From assembly GCA_012295275.1 (NCBI GenBank), contig CM022665.1, positions 43,576,152 to 43,640,151 on the forward strand: a DNA stretch of 64,000 bases. The letters are read 5' to 3'. This DNA is from Chrysomallon squamiferum. Taxonomy: Eukaryota; Mollusca; Gastropoda; Neomphalida; Peltospiridae. The translations under genes and the position numbers were made by a program. The notes beneath the pieces are model-generated. The model saw only the letters and a program-made list of their open reading frames with translations, searched no databases and was not told the DNA's origin. Positions 9,701 through 20,165 of this stretch are shown here, in pieces. Within the stretch, counting starts at the first letter, position 1. Each line of letters begins with the position of its first letter.

Positions 9701-10150
9701 CGTGTAGTGTTACAACTGGGAGTAAGATCAGAAAGTCACACTGTCAGTTACGACATCCAGACATCAAACTTAGACTAATCTCTTTTGATGGACACTTGCA
9801 CCAAAGTCCCCTCAATGTTTTTACAATGGCGATAATCAAATAACGAGAAAAAAAACTCATAATCAGCAAGACCAAAGCATGGCTCTGTTTGTTTTGGCAA
9901 GGACATTGGCTGGAGTTGTGTGGTCATTATTGGTGACCAGTGAGCAAGCCAGTTATGTAAAGGAATTATGACTGTGTCAACACTTTTGGGGGAAATGCTT
10001 AAGAGATTAAGGAGTAAAATGGGCTAATATAGAATATACATTCCTTGTCTTTGTCTCAGTGTGGATTGTTGGAAGCGTAGTGGTGTTGTGTTTTTGTTTT
10101 TTCTAGGTTAATAGATCTTGTAAATAGGGGAATTTATATTTATAGGTATT
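9701..10150. other. Unique sequence, nothing recognised
   Basis: No gene or dispersed repeat seen. GATCTTGTAAAT and other short strings carry no clear signal. Confidence 0.5.
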
Positions 10151-10352
10151 TATGTGTGTCTCTGTGTGTGTGTGTGTGTGTACCTATCTCACTGTCTTCC
10201 AATCTAATTATATATCTGTGATTATGGATGTCTATATATGTATGTGTATATGTATGTGTGTGTGTATGTGTGTGTGTGTCTGTGTGTGTGCCTATCTAAC
10301 TGTCTTCATGTATCTGCTTTTCTCTCTGTTGTTTTGTTCAAATGTTTATGAT

Positions 10353-10413
<61 letters not shown>
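10151..10413. repeat. Compound (GT)n, (TC)n, (TA)n microsatellites
   Basis: (GT)n blocks near 10,160-10,180 and 10,240-10,290 share a repeated CTATCT-ACTGTCTTC segment (10,185 and 10,292), so this part is a duplicated unit. A long (TC)n tract follows at 10,356-10,400, then (TA)n to 10,413. Confidence 0.9.
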
Positions 10414-10420
10414 CTCTCTA

Positions 10421-10478
10421 ATTTTAACCTCCACTTCTCCATTCAGTTAATTGTGTAAGGTGAGAGATAAGTTTGTGT
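10421..10478 (+). repeat. Microsatellite-flanked dispersed repeat, copy B
   Basis: Matches 3,240-3,298 (TTTTAACCTCCACTTCTCCA, TTGTGTAAGGTGAGAGATAA). As in copy A, it starts directly after (TC)n-type sequence. Confidence 0.6.
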
Positions 10479-10501
10479 ACTGGAGTCACTCTCTGTCACA
10501 C

Positions 10502-10535
<34 letters not shown>

Positions 10536-10813
10536 CTCTCTCTAAGCATCAGTTTTATTGTAATTTATTCACACACATTTCTCTGTCTTATACTTTTATT
10601 GACATTTTAAACTGGGCAATAAACATTTCCTCTGACCTGGATGGAATTGAAAGGTAAATCTTTATTGTTTTGTTTACTTTTACAGGTAAAAATGACAGGT
10701 GTTATATATGTAATGATTTTGTTTTTATCAATATTTAATAATAATAATAATAATAATAATGAAGATTTTTGTTTTTCACTTATATTAAACTTAATAATTA
10801 CACACACATACAT

Positions 10814-10864
<51 letters not shown>

Positions 10865-10865
10865 A
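10502..10865. repeat. Cluster of CA, CT, ATA microsatellites
   Basis: (CA)n at 10,502-10,532 runs into (CT)n to 10,543. (ATA)n lies at 10,736-10,760. (CA)n at 10,815-10,855 ends in (TA)n. The sequence between them is AT-rich and unremarkable. Confidence 0.9.
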
Positions 10866-11072
10866 ATGGATTTTGTCTTTAATCTTAGGTCCTATTTTCA
10901 TGTTATATATCTACTTATATCAAAAATCATAAATGCTTATTATTATTATTATTTATTATTGTTGTTATTGTTATTACCTTTATTAGTATTGTAATAACAG
11001 TTTGAAACTTTATACTGTATTTATTTAATAAAGAAAAAAATAATGTTAATTAACCTAGGTAGGCTTCAAGAA

Positions 11073-11116
<44 letters not shown>

Positions 11117-11230
11117 AGATAACAAAACACCAACACTTAATCAAACATTCTACTCAGAACAAGTACAAAAAAAAAAAACCAAAGGATACGCCAATGTGGT
11201 TAGTTTCTACATTCACCTTTATACACGGGA
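10866..11230. other. AT-rich sequence with (TTA)n and (CA)n tracts
   Basis: (TTA)n lies near 10,938-10,960 and (CA)n at 11,076-11,112. Nothing else is recognised. Confidence 0.6.
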
Positions 11231-11450
11231 CAACGAGTGACCAGTGGTCAATTGAACGCCTGGAAACACACGAGTGATAAGTTGATGTAAACTACTCGAG
11301 CATTAACTTATCTCTCCGCTGGGTCTAATTCCCTTTAAGCCTCTTGAGAAGTCGAGAGAAGGTGGTTGACATTTTCTTGACAGACTTCATCTGGAACTGG
11401 AGCAGAATGTCCACAGATACAAGACCTTGTGTTGGCATGTCAGGGTAGAA
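11231..11450. promoter_or_regulatory. Candidate enhancer with a mirrored GATA pair
   Basis: A normal-complexity island. GATAAGTT at 11,276-11,283 and AACTTATC at 11,305-11,312 form a perfect 8-bp inverted repeat with a GATA site in each arm. Nearby are ACCAGTGGTCAATTG (11,240) and CTCTTGAGAAGTCGAGAG (about 11,341). Function is inferred only from motif arrangement and contrast with the surrounding repeats. Confidence 0.3.
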
Positions 11451-11903
11451 ATATCAATGAAATAAGAGCAGAGTTTGACATTTTTCAAGACTCCTTTACT
11501 ATCAGTGCAATAGGGTTGTGTGTGTGTGTGTGGTGTCCTGAAGGATTTTTATATTTATCAATGAGATATTTTTTTTCAAATCTAAAGCTTTGATGATTTG
11601 TGATCACTGGGCGAGCACTGAGTTTGTCTGTGTTTTGACAGGAGATAAAAAAGTTTGTTTGGGTTTTATTACCACCAAACGTGAAGTACTGGGGTGATTA
11701 ATTTTTGTATCATGAGGTATTTGGATGTGAGATGTTTTAAGCAATGACATTAGAGCTTGTGTTGATTTACTATCATCAGTTATTGGTTTTCAAACATTTA
11801 TTTAAAGAAATGATTATAGTATTTTCATTATTGGATAATAATATTTGATATTTCTGACATAAAGTTTTCAGAGGAATCCTGTTAAATTTTTCCCATTAGC
11901 AGC

Positions 11904-11906
<3 letters not shown>
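11451..11906. other. Unique AT-rich sequence
   Basis: A short (GT)n tract lies at 11,517-11,532. Otherwise nothing recognised. Confidence 0.5.

Positions 11907-11986
<80 letters not shown>
11907..11986. repeat. (TC)40 microsatellite abutting a SINE body
   Basis: A pure (TC)n tract. On the minus strand the adjoining SINE block ends GCTTATGGGGAGATGGAGAG and then runs straight into (AG)n. In the family this position should read CTGTGGGATGGTG. The microsatellite appears to have grown out of the SINE sequence. Confidence 0.95.
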
Positions 11987-11989
<3 letters not shown>

Positions 11990-11990
<1 letters not shown>

Positions 11991-12395
11991 TCTCCCCATA
12001 AGCAGGATAGTGCATACCACAGCCTTTAATGTATCTGTCACTTGTCAGTGTCTGGATTGGAGTATCACAATGAACTGTTTGTGAGGACTTGTGTATGTAA
12101 TAAAACATTAATTCCGACAGAATGTCATATATCACAGTCTTTGATGTATATTGGAAGAGAGATATCTTAACAGTCTATAGATCAGTGCTAGCCATACGTT
12201 ATATAAATTTATACCATAATTAGTTGACATAAATGTAAATAAAATATTTCTCAAACAGAACAGGACAGTACATACCTATCTTTTATGGTACCACTCATAG
12301 GAAACTATTGGAACAGAAATGTCTTACTGATCTGAATCTAAGCCATGCATGTATATAAATTTATACCATCATTATTTGAATGAAAAAATAAAACT

Positions 12396-12438
<43 letters not shown>

Positions 12439-12650
12439 CCAGACTAAAATATATATAAATATATATATATATGCACAAAAGTATAAATATATATATATAT
12501 AAAAATAAATTTAAAAAATACACGTAACTTTTCTTCAAACATAACAGGACAGTTTTTGGAACAGAGATTTTCCATTGAGCCCTAGACGGGGACTGATCCT
12601 AGCACTGCCTGCTCCTCACTCAGTCACTTCACCACTAATCTGTGTCTTGC
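11990..12650 (-). mobile_element. Tandem array of SINE bodies (gastropod tRNA-SINE type)
   Basis: Four SINE-body segments all lie on the minus strand: 11,990-12,075, 12,113-12,190, 12,258-12,345 and 12,541-12,640. Read on the minus strand, the first gives TAAAGGCTGTGGTATGCACT then ATCCTGC. The third gives ATTTCTGTTCCAATAG, then GGTATGTACTGTCCTGTTCT. The fourth keeps a box B (AGGATCAGTCCCCG) and a GGGCTCAATGG block. The segments belong to a tandem repeat of about 151 bp: GCCATACGTTATATAAATTT at 12,191 recurs at 12,342, and AACAGGACAGT recurs at 12,259 and 12,545. The array is thus a locally amplified SINE fragment, not independent insertions. (GT)n/(TA)n tracts interrupt it at 12,398-12,505. 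Confidence 0.75.
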
Positions 12651-12654
12651 CTCT

Positions 12655-12870
12655 TGACGTGAGATAAGCTGATTAGTGACATTTCTCAGTGACAGGTGAA
12701 GATTATTAGATCATTAACACCTGATTTTTTTTCTGTTTGATAATCTACTTCAAAGAGAAATATCACCTGTAAAAAGCACTTTGATCTTGTTCCTGTAGGT
12801 AAGAAATGGTTACCTGTCTGATTAATCTCACGGAGACAGTGATATTTAGATATCTGTGTAGCACAGAGCA
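12655..12870. promoter_or_regulatory. Candidate enhancer: E-box and TCF motif cluster
   Basis: Three CAGGTG/CACCTG E-boxes fall within 77 bp (12,693-12,698, 12,718-12,723 and 12,764-12,769), with an ACCTGT at 12,812. A TCF/LEF-type CTTTGATC lies at 12,779-12,786, a GATAAG at 12,663, and GATTAGTGA and GATTAATCTC homeodomain-type sites. CAGGTG is bound by bHLH, Snail and ZEB factors. The cluster sits in clean unique sequence. The 61-aa minus-strand frame has no recognisable domain. Confidence 0.35.
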
Positions 12871-13261
12871 AAATAAAAAAAAATTAAAAAAATTAAAAAA
12901 ATATATAAAAAAATGGGGTTAGGGGTGTCATTTATAATTAATATGTTAGAGTGACTTGTTGTGTTCTTAATTAAACCTGTGAATGGTTATGGTTCAGGAT
13001 TACCAACAGAATCAGCTTGACTAATCAGTCTGTCTGTCTGTTTGTTTCAACACTAATCTGGAGCGATGCCGTCATTTGATCCTGGTGCAGTCAAATGGTG
13101 GAGCAGAGGTTAGAAAAATAATACACACATCCTTGAAGGCAGTGGTTTGTTAACTCATTAACAAAAAAAATTAGTTTAATTATTAAATATTTTAAATTAT
13201 CATAAATAAATTAATCATTGGAAGAAAATGAATTTAAGTTTAATTCTTGGCAATCATGTTG

Positions 13262-13293
<32 letters not shown>

Positions 13294-13300
13294 TTTAAAA
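12871..13300. other. AT-rich sequence with poly-A tracts
   Basis: (A)27 at 13,267-13,293. CATTTGA...TCAAATG at about 13,071-13,096 is a 7-bp inverted repeat. No gene seen. Confidence 0.5.
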
Positions 13301-13302
13301 CT

Positions 13303-13640
13303 TTAAGAAATTATGGTTGCATATAAAGGATGGAAAGTTGGATGGATGGATGTATCAATAGATTGAAGTTGGTATAATTTATAGCACATTTTAGTTTTTG
13401 AAAGGATGAATAGATGATGGACACAGATGATGGAGTGACAGATGTACAGACAAAATGAAGGAATATGGCTTAAAACGAATGGATATGCATTAAAAATAAA
13501 AAATGGATACAAGCATACACACATACAAACTTCATTATAATTGACAGTTACTTGGGAAGGAACGGAAAGACAGACAGACAGATAGGCAAGACATATGAAT
13601 GGACAGTTGACAGACAAGATAACAGGGTGACAGTACGGTT
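13303..13640. repeat. Cryptic GGAT/CAGA simple sequence
   Basis: Imperfect GGATGGATGG, GATGGATA and ACAGACAGACAG strings are dispersed over 340 bp. The 122-aa minus-strand frame is the translation of these and is not a gene. Confidence 0.6.
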
Positions 13641-13654
13641 GGATGAACAGACCG

Positions 13655-13885
13655 CCTGACTGATAAAGCACCCGGGTGATTCACACATAAATCACAAACT
13701 AACGTGGGCCAGTAGCACGTCTTTGATGAATCACAATTAGATTTAGATAACTGCCGGGTTTAATCAGCGTTTTTTTCAAACACTGCTAACAATTGCTCCT
13801 CACCGAAGGATAATCTCATAATCTCCGGCGTCTTTTTATTCAGTTAGATAAGCCAAGGTTTGAGTTTCAAAGAGTTTCATACATG
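13655..13885. promoter_or_regulatory. Candidate conserved non-coding element
   Basis: Clean, CpG-bearing unique sequence between two repeat blocks. It holds CTTTGATGAATCACAATTAG (about 13,720), GATTTAGATAACTGCCGGG, TTTAATCAGCG, GGATAATCTCATAATCTCCG (about 13,808) and AGTTAGATAAGCCAAGG. These TAAT/GATA/ATCAAAG-type strings are typical of developmental enhancers. The first bases (TGATAAAGCACCCGGGTGAT) could also be an eroded SINE head. Confidence 0.3.
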
Positions 13886-14018
13886 AAAGCAAGAAATTCT
13901 GGCAACCACTCAGTGTTGGTCTATTGTGTCCTGAACAGATAACCAGTCTGCGATCTTCTCCTTATTTTTAGTAATGGAACACAATGGAAGATTACGTGAA
14001 TGTGTTCTTCTTTTGTTT

Positions 14019-14228
14019 ATTTATTGCTGTTGTTATTGTTGCCACTACTACAGTTACTATTATTGCTACAACTACTACTACTACTACTACTACTGTTATG
14101 ATAGTACTCCTATTGCTGTTACTACTGTGATACTACTACTACTGCTATTGCTACCATTAGTAGTATAATACTACTACTATTGCTATTATCACAATGTTCC
14201 TATTTCTATCACTATACTATTACTATGA

Positions 14229-14261
<33 letters not shown>

Positions 14262-14835
14262 AATACTAATACTACTACTTTTGATAGTTCAGCTATTGCT
14301 ACCATTACTTTTATTACTATTACCATACTACAACTATTACTACTTCCACTACTGCTACTACTATTACTACTGTGATACTAGTTATTGTTACAACTGCTAC
14401 TGCTATCTTGCCTGCTATGATACAACTACTATTGCTAACACTATTAATGCTATATTATTACTATTTCTACCAGTAGCTGCTATTACTGTTATATTTCTAC
14501 TAGTATTTTTTCAGTGCTACTACTAGTATTAAGTATTATAACTACTTTTATTACCCATGTCATTACTACTACAACAACCCATACACCAATACTACTAATC
14601 TGATAAATAAAAATAAAAACAAAAAAAAACAAAAACAAAAAAAACAAAAAAAAAAAAAAAAAAAAACCCAAAAAAACCCCCAAAGAACAAAATAATAAAT
14701 AAATAAATATGTACTATTACTACTCACACCACAACCACAACCACAACCACTACCACTACCACTACCACTACCACTATCACTACCACCACTACTACTACTA
14801 CTACAAATAATAATAATAACAATAATAATAAACAA
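14019..14835. repeat. CTA/TTA trinucleotide array, poly-A block and (CCA/CTA) array
   Basis: About 550 bp of imperfect (CTA)n/(TTA)n to 14,575, an A-rich block at 14,605-14,700, then (ACCACA)n/(ACCACT)n and (CTA)n at 14,717-14,803, ending in (AAT)n. All frames over it are homopolymeric. Confidence 0.9.
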
Positions 14836-15580
14836 AAGGATTTTTTTTTGTTTTTTTAAATTAAAAAATTAAAAACTATTCTGGGAACAGGATCATCATG
14901 AGAACAATTCTTCATTTTAGTTTTGACCTTCAAAAGTGCATGTCATATGTCGTCCTTTCAAGTCTGCCCCTATCTCATTACCGGTTGTGTAGAGAGTAGC
15001 ATTAATAAATTAATGCAATCTGCGAAGATCTGTCTTTGGTTGGAACAGTCAACATGTTTTCTTTCTGTACAGTTACTCTATCTTGAAATTAGCTTTAAAT
15101 AAACACAGATAAATCAGGGGTATGACAAACACTGCCAGCCTGAGTGCCAACATTTTGAATGACGAGAGAACTCTTTTGTGAAGGAGACAGGAAAAAAAAA
15201 ATTAAAAAAAAAAATTACTCATTATTAATTATTGTGTTTTTTTTTTTTTTTTCTAATTACTGTAAGGGTTTTTGTTGTTGTTGTTGTTTTGTTGGGTTTT
15301 TTTGTTTGTGATTTTTGAGAAGTTTTAAAAAAAAATATTATGATATATAATAGTTTTAATGATAAAAATGTAACTATAATGATGATAGAAATAAAACATT
15401 TCAAAAACTATACAAACATTTTGCAGTTCCCATATTTTTTTTTTTTTTTCAATTTTGAATTTCAAAAAAAGCCAATTACAAAATAAATTTCTCATTTTAT
15501 TTGTAGATAATAAGATTAAAAACAATTTAAATTGCTTTTTGAAATTCAGTACCATTGTTCAGTCATTATAACAGATAAAT
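14836..15580. other. Unique to AT-rich sequence
   Basis: A short normal-complexity piece (14,880-15,170) is followed by A/T homopolymers. TTTGGTTGGAACAGTCAACA near 15,037 weakly resembles a SINE GTTCCAACCA block on the minus strand, but no second block supports it. Confidence 0.4.
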
Positions 15581-16200
15581 TTAAATATATATATATATAT
15601 ATTTTTTTTTTTTCATTCACCAAAGAATATAAGATATCAATTTATTTAACATATTGATTTTCATAACTTTGTGATCATATAAATTATTTTGTTTGTGTGT
15701 GTGTGATTATATCACAATCAGTAATTCAATCTTCACGCACCATTTTTTCCCTGTGTACTGATAATTAAAATATACTTTAATCCTTAAATTATTTATTGGT
15801 GTTCAATAACATCATTTTCATGAAAAACACACAAACAATTTGTAATTTCAGCTTTATTTGTTTAGCAATAATCAGTTACTATTTTTATTTTTTTATTTTA
15901 TGTCACCGTTCTTGACTACTTGAATTAGATTACCCATAAAACCACATAACTTTGCAGTAAATTATAGTGTCAGCTATCCCACAATGCAATGAAAGAAAAT
16001 CATATCGTGAACTTCAATTTAAATTTTCATTTTGTAAAAAAAAAAAAAAAATAAAAAAAAAAATATCAATTATATTATACATAGTATACAATTTTCATAA
16101 TAAAATAACTGGCAGCGTGAATACACAAATCAAACAACAATTTTAATTTTTCATTTTATATTCGCGTTTTAAAAAGTTATACTATATCTTTAATGCCGTT
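15581..16200. other. AT-rich sequence with a ZNF143/Staf-like string
   Basis: (TA)n and a T tract lie at 15,585-15,613, and an A tract at 16,036-16,065. CTATCCCACAATGCAATG at about 15,974-15,991 agrees with most positions of the Staf/ZNF143 binding consensus as I remember it. No promoter context is visible. Confidence 0.3.
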
Positions 16201-16771
16201 TTGATAATCCTTGAAGTGTGAAATTGGTTTCAGATTAGGCCAGTAACTGTTGGTGTATATTTGGCTTGGACAACAGCCAGGCACATTTTGATTCAAAAGG
16301 ATCAGTTAATATGACACACTTGATTTGAATAATAATATAGTCTCTCGTAATTACTGGTACAGTCAAAAGAACTCGTTACGATAACCTTTAGCCGAGTTGC
16401 CAATCAGAATGTTTTTGTTTGTCAGTGGTGTCTAGTCTGTATGTCTGGTAGTAGTAACTGTATGATATTGTTGCAGTCTACAGTGATTTTTTTTTATTTA
16501 TTAATTTTTTTTTAATTTGGACGCTTAATTATAATGGATTTGTTAAAATTTGAATTATGTATTTAGAAATTATTATGTATTTAGAAATATATATATATAG
16601 AGACAAACACATACACACATATATACACTGTAATAAGTCTACAACAGATATATTTGAAAATATAGAAATATGGCTATTTTTATTCACAGAACAAAAAGTA
16701 CACTTTAATGAGATACAAAATAAAACAGTTATTAGTTTTATATAAAATCTGTTAATTCACATTATAACACA
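16201..16771. other. Unique sequence, nothing firmly recognised
   Basis: 16,200-16,440 is of normal complexity (TGTTTTTGTTTG, TTGATTCAAAAGGATCAG) but has no cluster I would call. Confidence 0.4.
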
Positions 16772-17205
16772 TACCTTAACAAGAAATAAAACTCTTAAAA
16801 TGTGGATTTACCTTAACAAGAAATAAAACTCTTAAAATGTGGAAATCAGGATTTTACACTGGTACCATCTCACTGCATTCTTTGGCAACCATAAATAACA
16901 GATAAAACAATCCTTGGAAGTATATAAAATGTATTATTTTGTTTAGATCATCACTTAGATTATAAAATACATGCTTAATCCTTAAATCTGTATTATTTTG
17001 TTTAAAACACCACTTAGATTATGAAATATGCACATAATCCTTAATTTGTTTAGATCACAGTTTGAGATATGTTATAAAATACACACTTAATCCTTAATTT
17101 GTTTAGATCACCACTTAGATATATTATAAAACATGCACATAATCCTTAATTTGTTTAGATCAGAACTTAAGATATATTATAAAATATACATTTAAACCTG
17201 AAAAA
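16772..17205. repeat. Two adjacent tandem arrays (36 bp x2; 48-59 bp x5)
   Basis: ACCTTAACAAGAAATAAAAC-TCTTAAAATGTGGA is duplicated at 16,772-16,844. From 16,937, a unit holding GTTTAGATCACCACTTAGAT, ATTATAAAA and ATAATCCTTAAT repeats with its GTTTAG(A) at 16,941, 17,000, 17,048, 17,101 and 17,153. The order TCCTTAA - GTTTAGA-CACC - ATTATAAAAcATGcaC loosely follows the remembered SINE 3' part (GTCCTTAACC, GTCTGACGCC, ATAACC, TAAAATGTG). A SINE-tail origin is possible. Confidence 0.8.
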
Positions 17206-17600
17206 TCTAATAATTCATCATGTGACTCATTGATATACACTCAGAGGCACCAGCAAAAACACAACAGCAGTTTAATTTATCTCACGAAATCGTACTAAAA
17301 AAAAATTCATTCACAAACCTCTGAAAGATAACATCATAACTGACCTTGCAATTAACACAATAAGTCACCTGTATTTTTATCTACAGCAATTATTACCTAC
17401 CTGACGGGTCAGACAGTACAGGTACACAGATTAAACAGGTGAAGTTGAAGGTAAAAAAAAAAAAAAAAAAAATTTAAAAGAATAGAAAAAAAAAGGACAG
17501 CTTTATTTTATTTTTGTATTCTCTGGTTGTATTGGTAAATAAAACTAGTGTACTGGGTAACCTTAATTAGATTTTCAGTTCATGATACTGTTTTCTAAAC
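17206..17600. promoter_or_regulatory. Candidate E-box (CAGGTR) cluster
   Basis: CACCTG at 17,366-17,371, TACCTG at about 17,397, ACAGGTAC at about 17,418 and CAGGTG at 17,436-17,441 lie within 80 bp, with CTGACGGGTCAG between them (a near-palindrome). AACAGGTGAAG resembles ACAGGTGAAG in the 12.7-kb cluster. A poly-A tract follows at 17,453-17,471. Confidence 0.3.
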
Positions 17601-17610
17601 CTCTATCAGC

Positions 17611-17850
17611 ATTCATGATGATGATGATGATGATGATGTTGATGATGGCACACAATTATATAAATTTACTTGTATGATAAATATGAACAATTATGATGAT
17701 GATGATATATAACTGAATGATTGATTATACATGTATTTTAGATAGGAATGATGATAATGCATGACTGAATGAATGTACATGTATGTTAGGAATAATGATA
17801 ATGATGATGGATAATGATAATGTATGACTAAATGAATATTTAACAATTAG
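17611..17850. repeat. (GAT)n microsatellite and diverged GATAATG repeats
   Basis: (GAT)8-type run at about 17,617-17,647. ATGACTGAATGAATGTACAT-like and GATAATGATGATGG strings then recur to 17,835. Confidence 0.8.
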
Positions 17851-17940
17851 TAGGTGTCATTCAGCTCATAATAATGGAAATTATAATATATCAAATATGC
17901 AAAAACTAAACTGTTATGTCCATGTTTCAAACAGACCTCA

Positions 17941-18430
17941 ACAGGCTACCCAAATATTCAGATGTAGAACCCATGTCAAGTATGCATGAACCAAACTTAG
18001 TTTTAACAGAACTGAACAAGTCAGCTAGACATTTAGAAAGAGCCCATGTCAAACATGCATGAACCAAATTTACTTTGAAGAAAACTGGTCAGCAAGACAT
18101 TTAGAAACAGAGCCCATGTCAAGCATGCATGAACCATATTTACTTTGAAGAAAACTGGTCAGCAAGACATTTAGAAACAGAGCCCATGTCAAGCATGCAT
18201 GAACCAAACTTAGTTTTATACAGAACTGAACAAGTGGGTCAGACATTTAGAAACAGAGCCCATGTCAAGCATGCATGAACCAAACTTAGTTTTATACAGA
18301 ACTGAACAAGTGGGTCAGACATTTAGAAACAGAGCCCATGTCAAGCATGCATGAACCAAACTTAGTTTTTATACAGAACTGAACAAGCGGGACAGTCATT
18401 TAGAAACGGAGGCCCACAAACCGAACTCGT
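17941..18430. repeat. 70-77-bp minisatellite, about 7 copies
   Basis: The unit holds CAGACATTTAGAAACAGAGC, CCATGTCAAGCATGCATGAA, CCAAACTTAG and CAGAACTGAACAAGT. CCATGTC occurs at 17,971, 18,044, 18,114, 18,184, 18,260 and 18,336. Two subtypes exist: the second and third units have TTTACTTTGAAGAAAACTGGTC instead of the AGTTTTATACAGAACTG form. Later units are more alike, so expansion was probably towards the right. CATGCATG inside each unit is a perfect palindrome. Confidence 0.95.
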
Positions 18431-18850
18431 TCTGAAAGGAAACGAACAGGTGCATCATCACCAGTCGTGTTGATCAGACATTCCGTCGTTGTCCACTGTT
18501 TAATCTGCAAGTTTTCACATTCACTTGTCCTGGCGGGCCGGTCCCGTCCCAAGCAGTTAATTACAGCAGCAGCAGACATTCGCCGACTATCTCCCAGATT
18601 AACGTCTTACGCAACACCTCGTAAAACCAGTGCGCATCAACCTCAAAGGCTCTTCGGTCAAGCGATAACGGTGGCGTGAGACCACGAGCGGCCATGTTGG
18701 ATGCCTTTCGTATTACGAAAGACCAAAAGATTGGCGAAGATAAGATGGCTGTGAAATATGGATTGCAAATTGTTGGAAAGCTGTGTAAAGATAGTGTAGC
18801 CATGGTTAACTGTACTGGTGACTTTTAGATGTTATGCAGGGGGGTGGGAC
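18431..18850. promoter_or_regulatory. CpG-bearing unique island, candidate promoter or enhancer
   Basis: This is the most GC- and CpG-rich stretch of the window (GGCGGGCCGGTCCCGTCCC near 18,532; CGCCGAC, GCGCATC, GGCGTGAG). CTTTCGTA-T-TACGAAAG at 18,705-18,721 is a near-perfect palindrome. Two YY1-like sites, GCCATGTTGG (about 18,691) and AGATGGCTG (about 18,743), flank it. Overlapping frames of 70 aa (+) and 80 aa (-) are of mixed composition but show no domain I know. It might be a first exon or promoter of an unannotated transcript; I cannot show transcription. Confidence 0.35.
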
Positions 18851-18964
18851 ATTAAAGCTAAGAGTAATGTTGTATCTGGTGATTATCCTCGTTAATGAAT
18901 GACGGTTACGAACGAGAACATCTTTGAAATGGACAAATATTTTGTAACGCATAAAATGAGAGAT
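18851..18964. other. Unique sequence, nothing recognised
   Basis: Short stretch between the CpG island and a possible SINE relic. Confidence 0.4.
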
Positions 18965-19110
18965 TTATGAAACAGCTGCTTACCATCTGCTTTTTGGTCA
19001 GTCCAGTAAGCAGGACAATATCTACCATACTTTTTTTCTTTTCTTTTAAATAATTTGTTTCCCTTTTCACAGAATATTTGTTGCTTTTGAATCTGCTTCA
19101 AGAATGGAAG
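18965..19110 (-). mobile_element. Possible eroded SINE body
   Basis: On the minus strand TATGGTAGATATTGTCCTGC followed by TTACTGG parallels the TGGTATGTGCTATCCTGT-CTGTGGG block. A GCTTCCATTCTTG block lies upstream at a longer than usual distance across an A-rich insertion. One block only is convincing. Confidence 0.35.
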
Positions 19111-19815
19111 CCTAGTCACGAATTACTCTTTTTGGCTTCAATATATTTTTAATGTTTATACATTTACTTATTATCTATTCATTTTATTGTTTCTATGTCT
19201 TGTCATCTGTCTTCTATTTTACCATCCATCCATCCTTTTGTCCTGACTCTCCTTCCATCTCAGTCTCACTATTTCTCTTTATCTGTCTTTTGTAGATGAA
19301 AATATAAAAAATGTTTGTCAACTACAAACATCTAAATAAAACATTTTTTTACAAATGAAGATGAAAAGAAGGGTAGATTTAATAAACTGACAAAATCCTT
19401 CCATGAAGAAAACTTAACACTATTATAATCTATTGTCATTTCTTAAAATAAATAAAAAAAAAAAAAAATAATAATAATAATAATAAAAAAAAGGTGTAAT
19501 AAATCATATATTCAACAGCATTACTGATTTCTTTTAGAACTTCAATATCTACAAGTCTCCACAGACTTATAAAAGAACAACACCTGCCCAGAAGTTATTT
19601 GCTTGTCGTTCGTTCCTTTTTTTTAACTGCGTGAAATCTGTTAATCGAAATTTGTCGCCAGGGGCCTATTTTGTTTGGGACTCATTTGTTTTTCTTGTGT
19701 GTCCAGTCATGCAGAAAACTAAAAGGATAAGTTTTTATCTCAGATAAATTCTCTTTGCTTGTTTTTACACTGTCTGGATTTTGGCGAAATCACCGTTGGG
19801 GAAAAAACCCCAGTC
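19111..19815. other. AT-rich unique sequence with (AAT)n
   Basis: A tract and (AAT)n at 19,448-19,490. CCATCCATCCTTTTGTCC-type strings near 19,223. No gene seen. Confidence 0.5.
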
Positions 19816-19900
19816 TTCGTATCTTTTATTATTATTACTTTTCTTATTTGTTTACTTATTATTGTCATTACCAATTTATTTATTTATTTATTATTACTAT

Positions 19901-19939
<39 letters not shown>

Positions 19940-20165
19940 TTATTTTTACTATTTATTATCATTTCATTATTTATCATTATTATTGTATTATAATTATTAT
20001 TACATTATTTCATCGTTTAATTTTTATTTTTATTGTTATTGCAGTTATTATTATTATAAACACTATAATTATTTCATTATTTTGTTCTTTTATTGTAATT
20101 AATATTATTATAATAATCACTGCTACTATTTTTCATTATTATTATCATTATCACCATCGTGATCA
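19816..20165. repeat. (TTTA)n/(TTA)n low-complexity block
   Basis: (ATTT)n is densest at about 19,895-19,942, grading into ATTATTATT-type sequence. The 165-aa and 115-aa frames are I/Y/F-rich translations of it. Confidence 0.9.

Noticed and set aside
15000-15080. Minus-strand GTTCCAACCAAAG as a SINE body.
   Set aside because: No following TATCAAAG or TATCCTGT block at the right distance.
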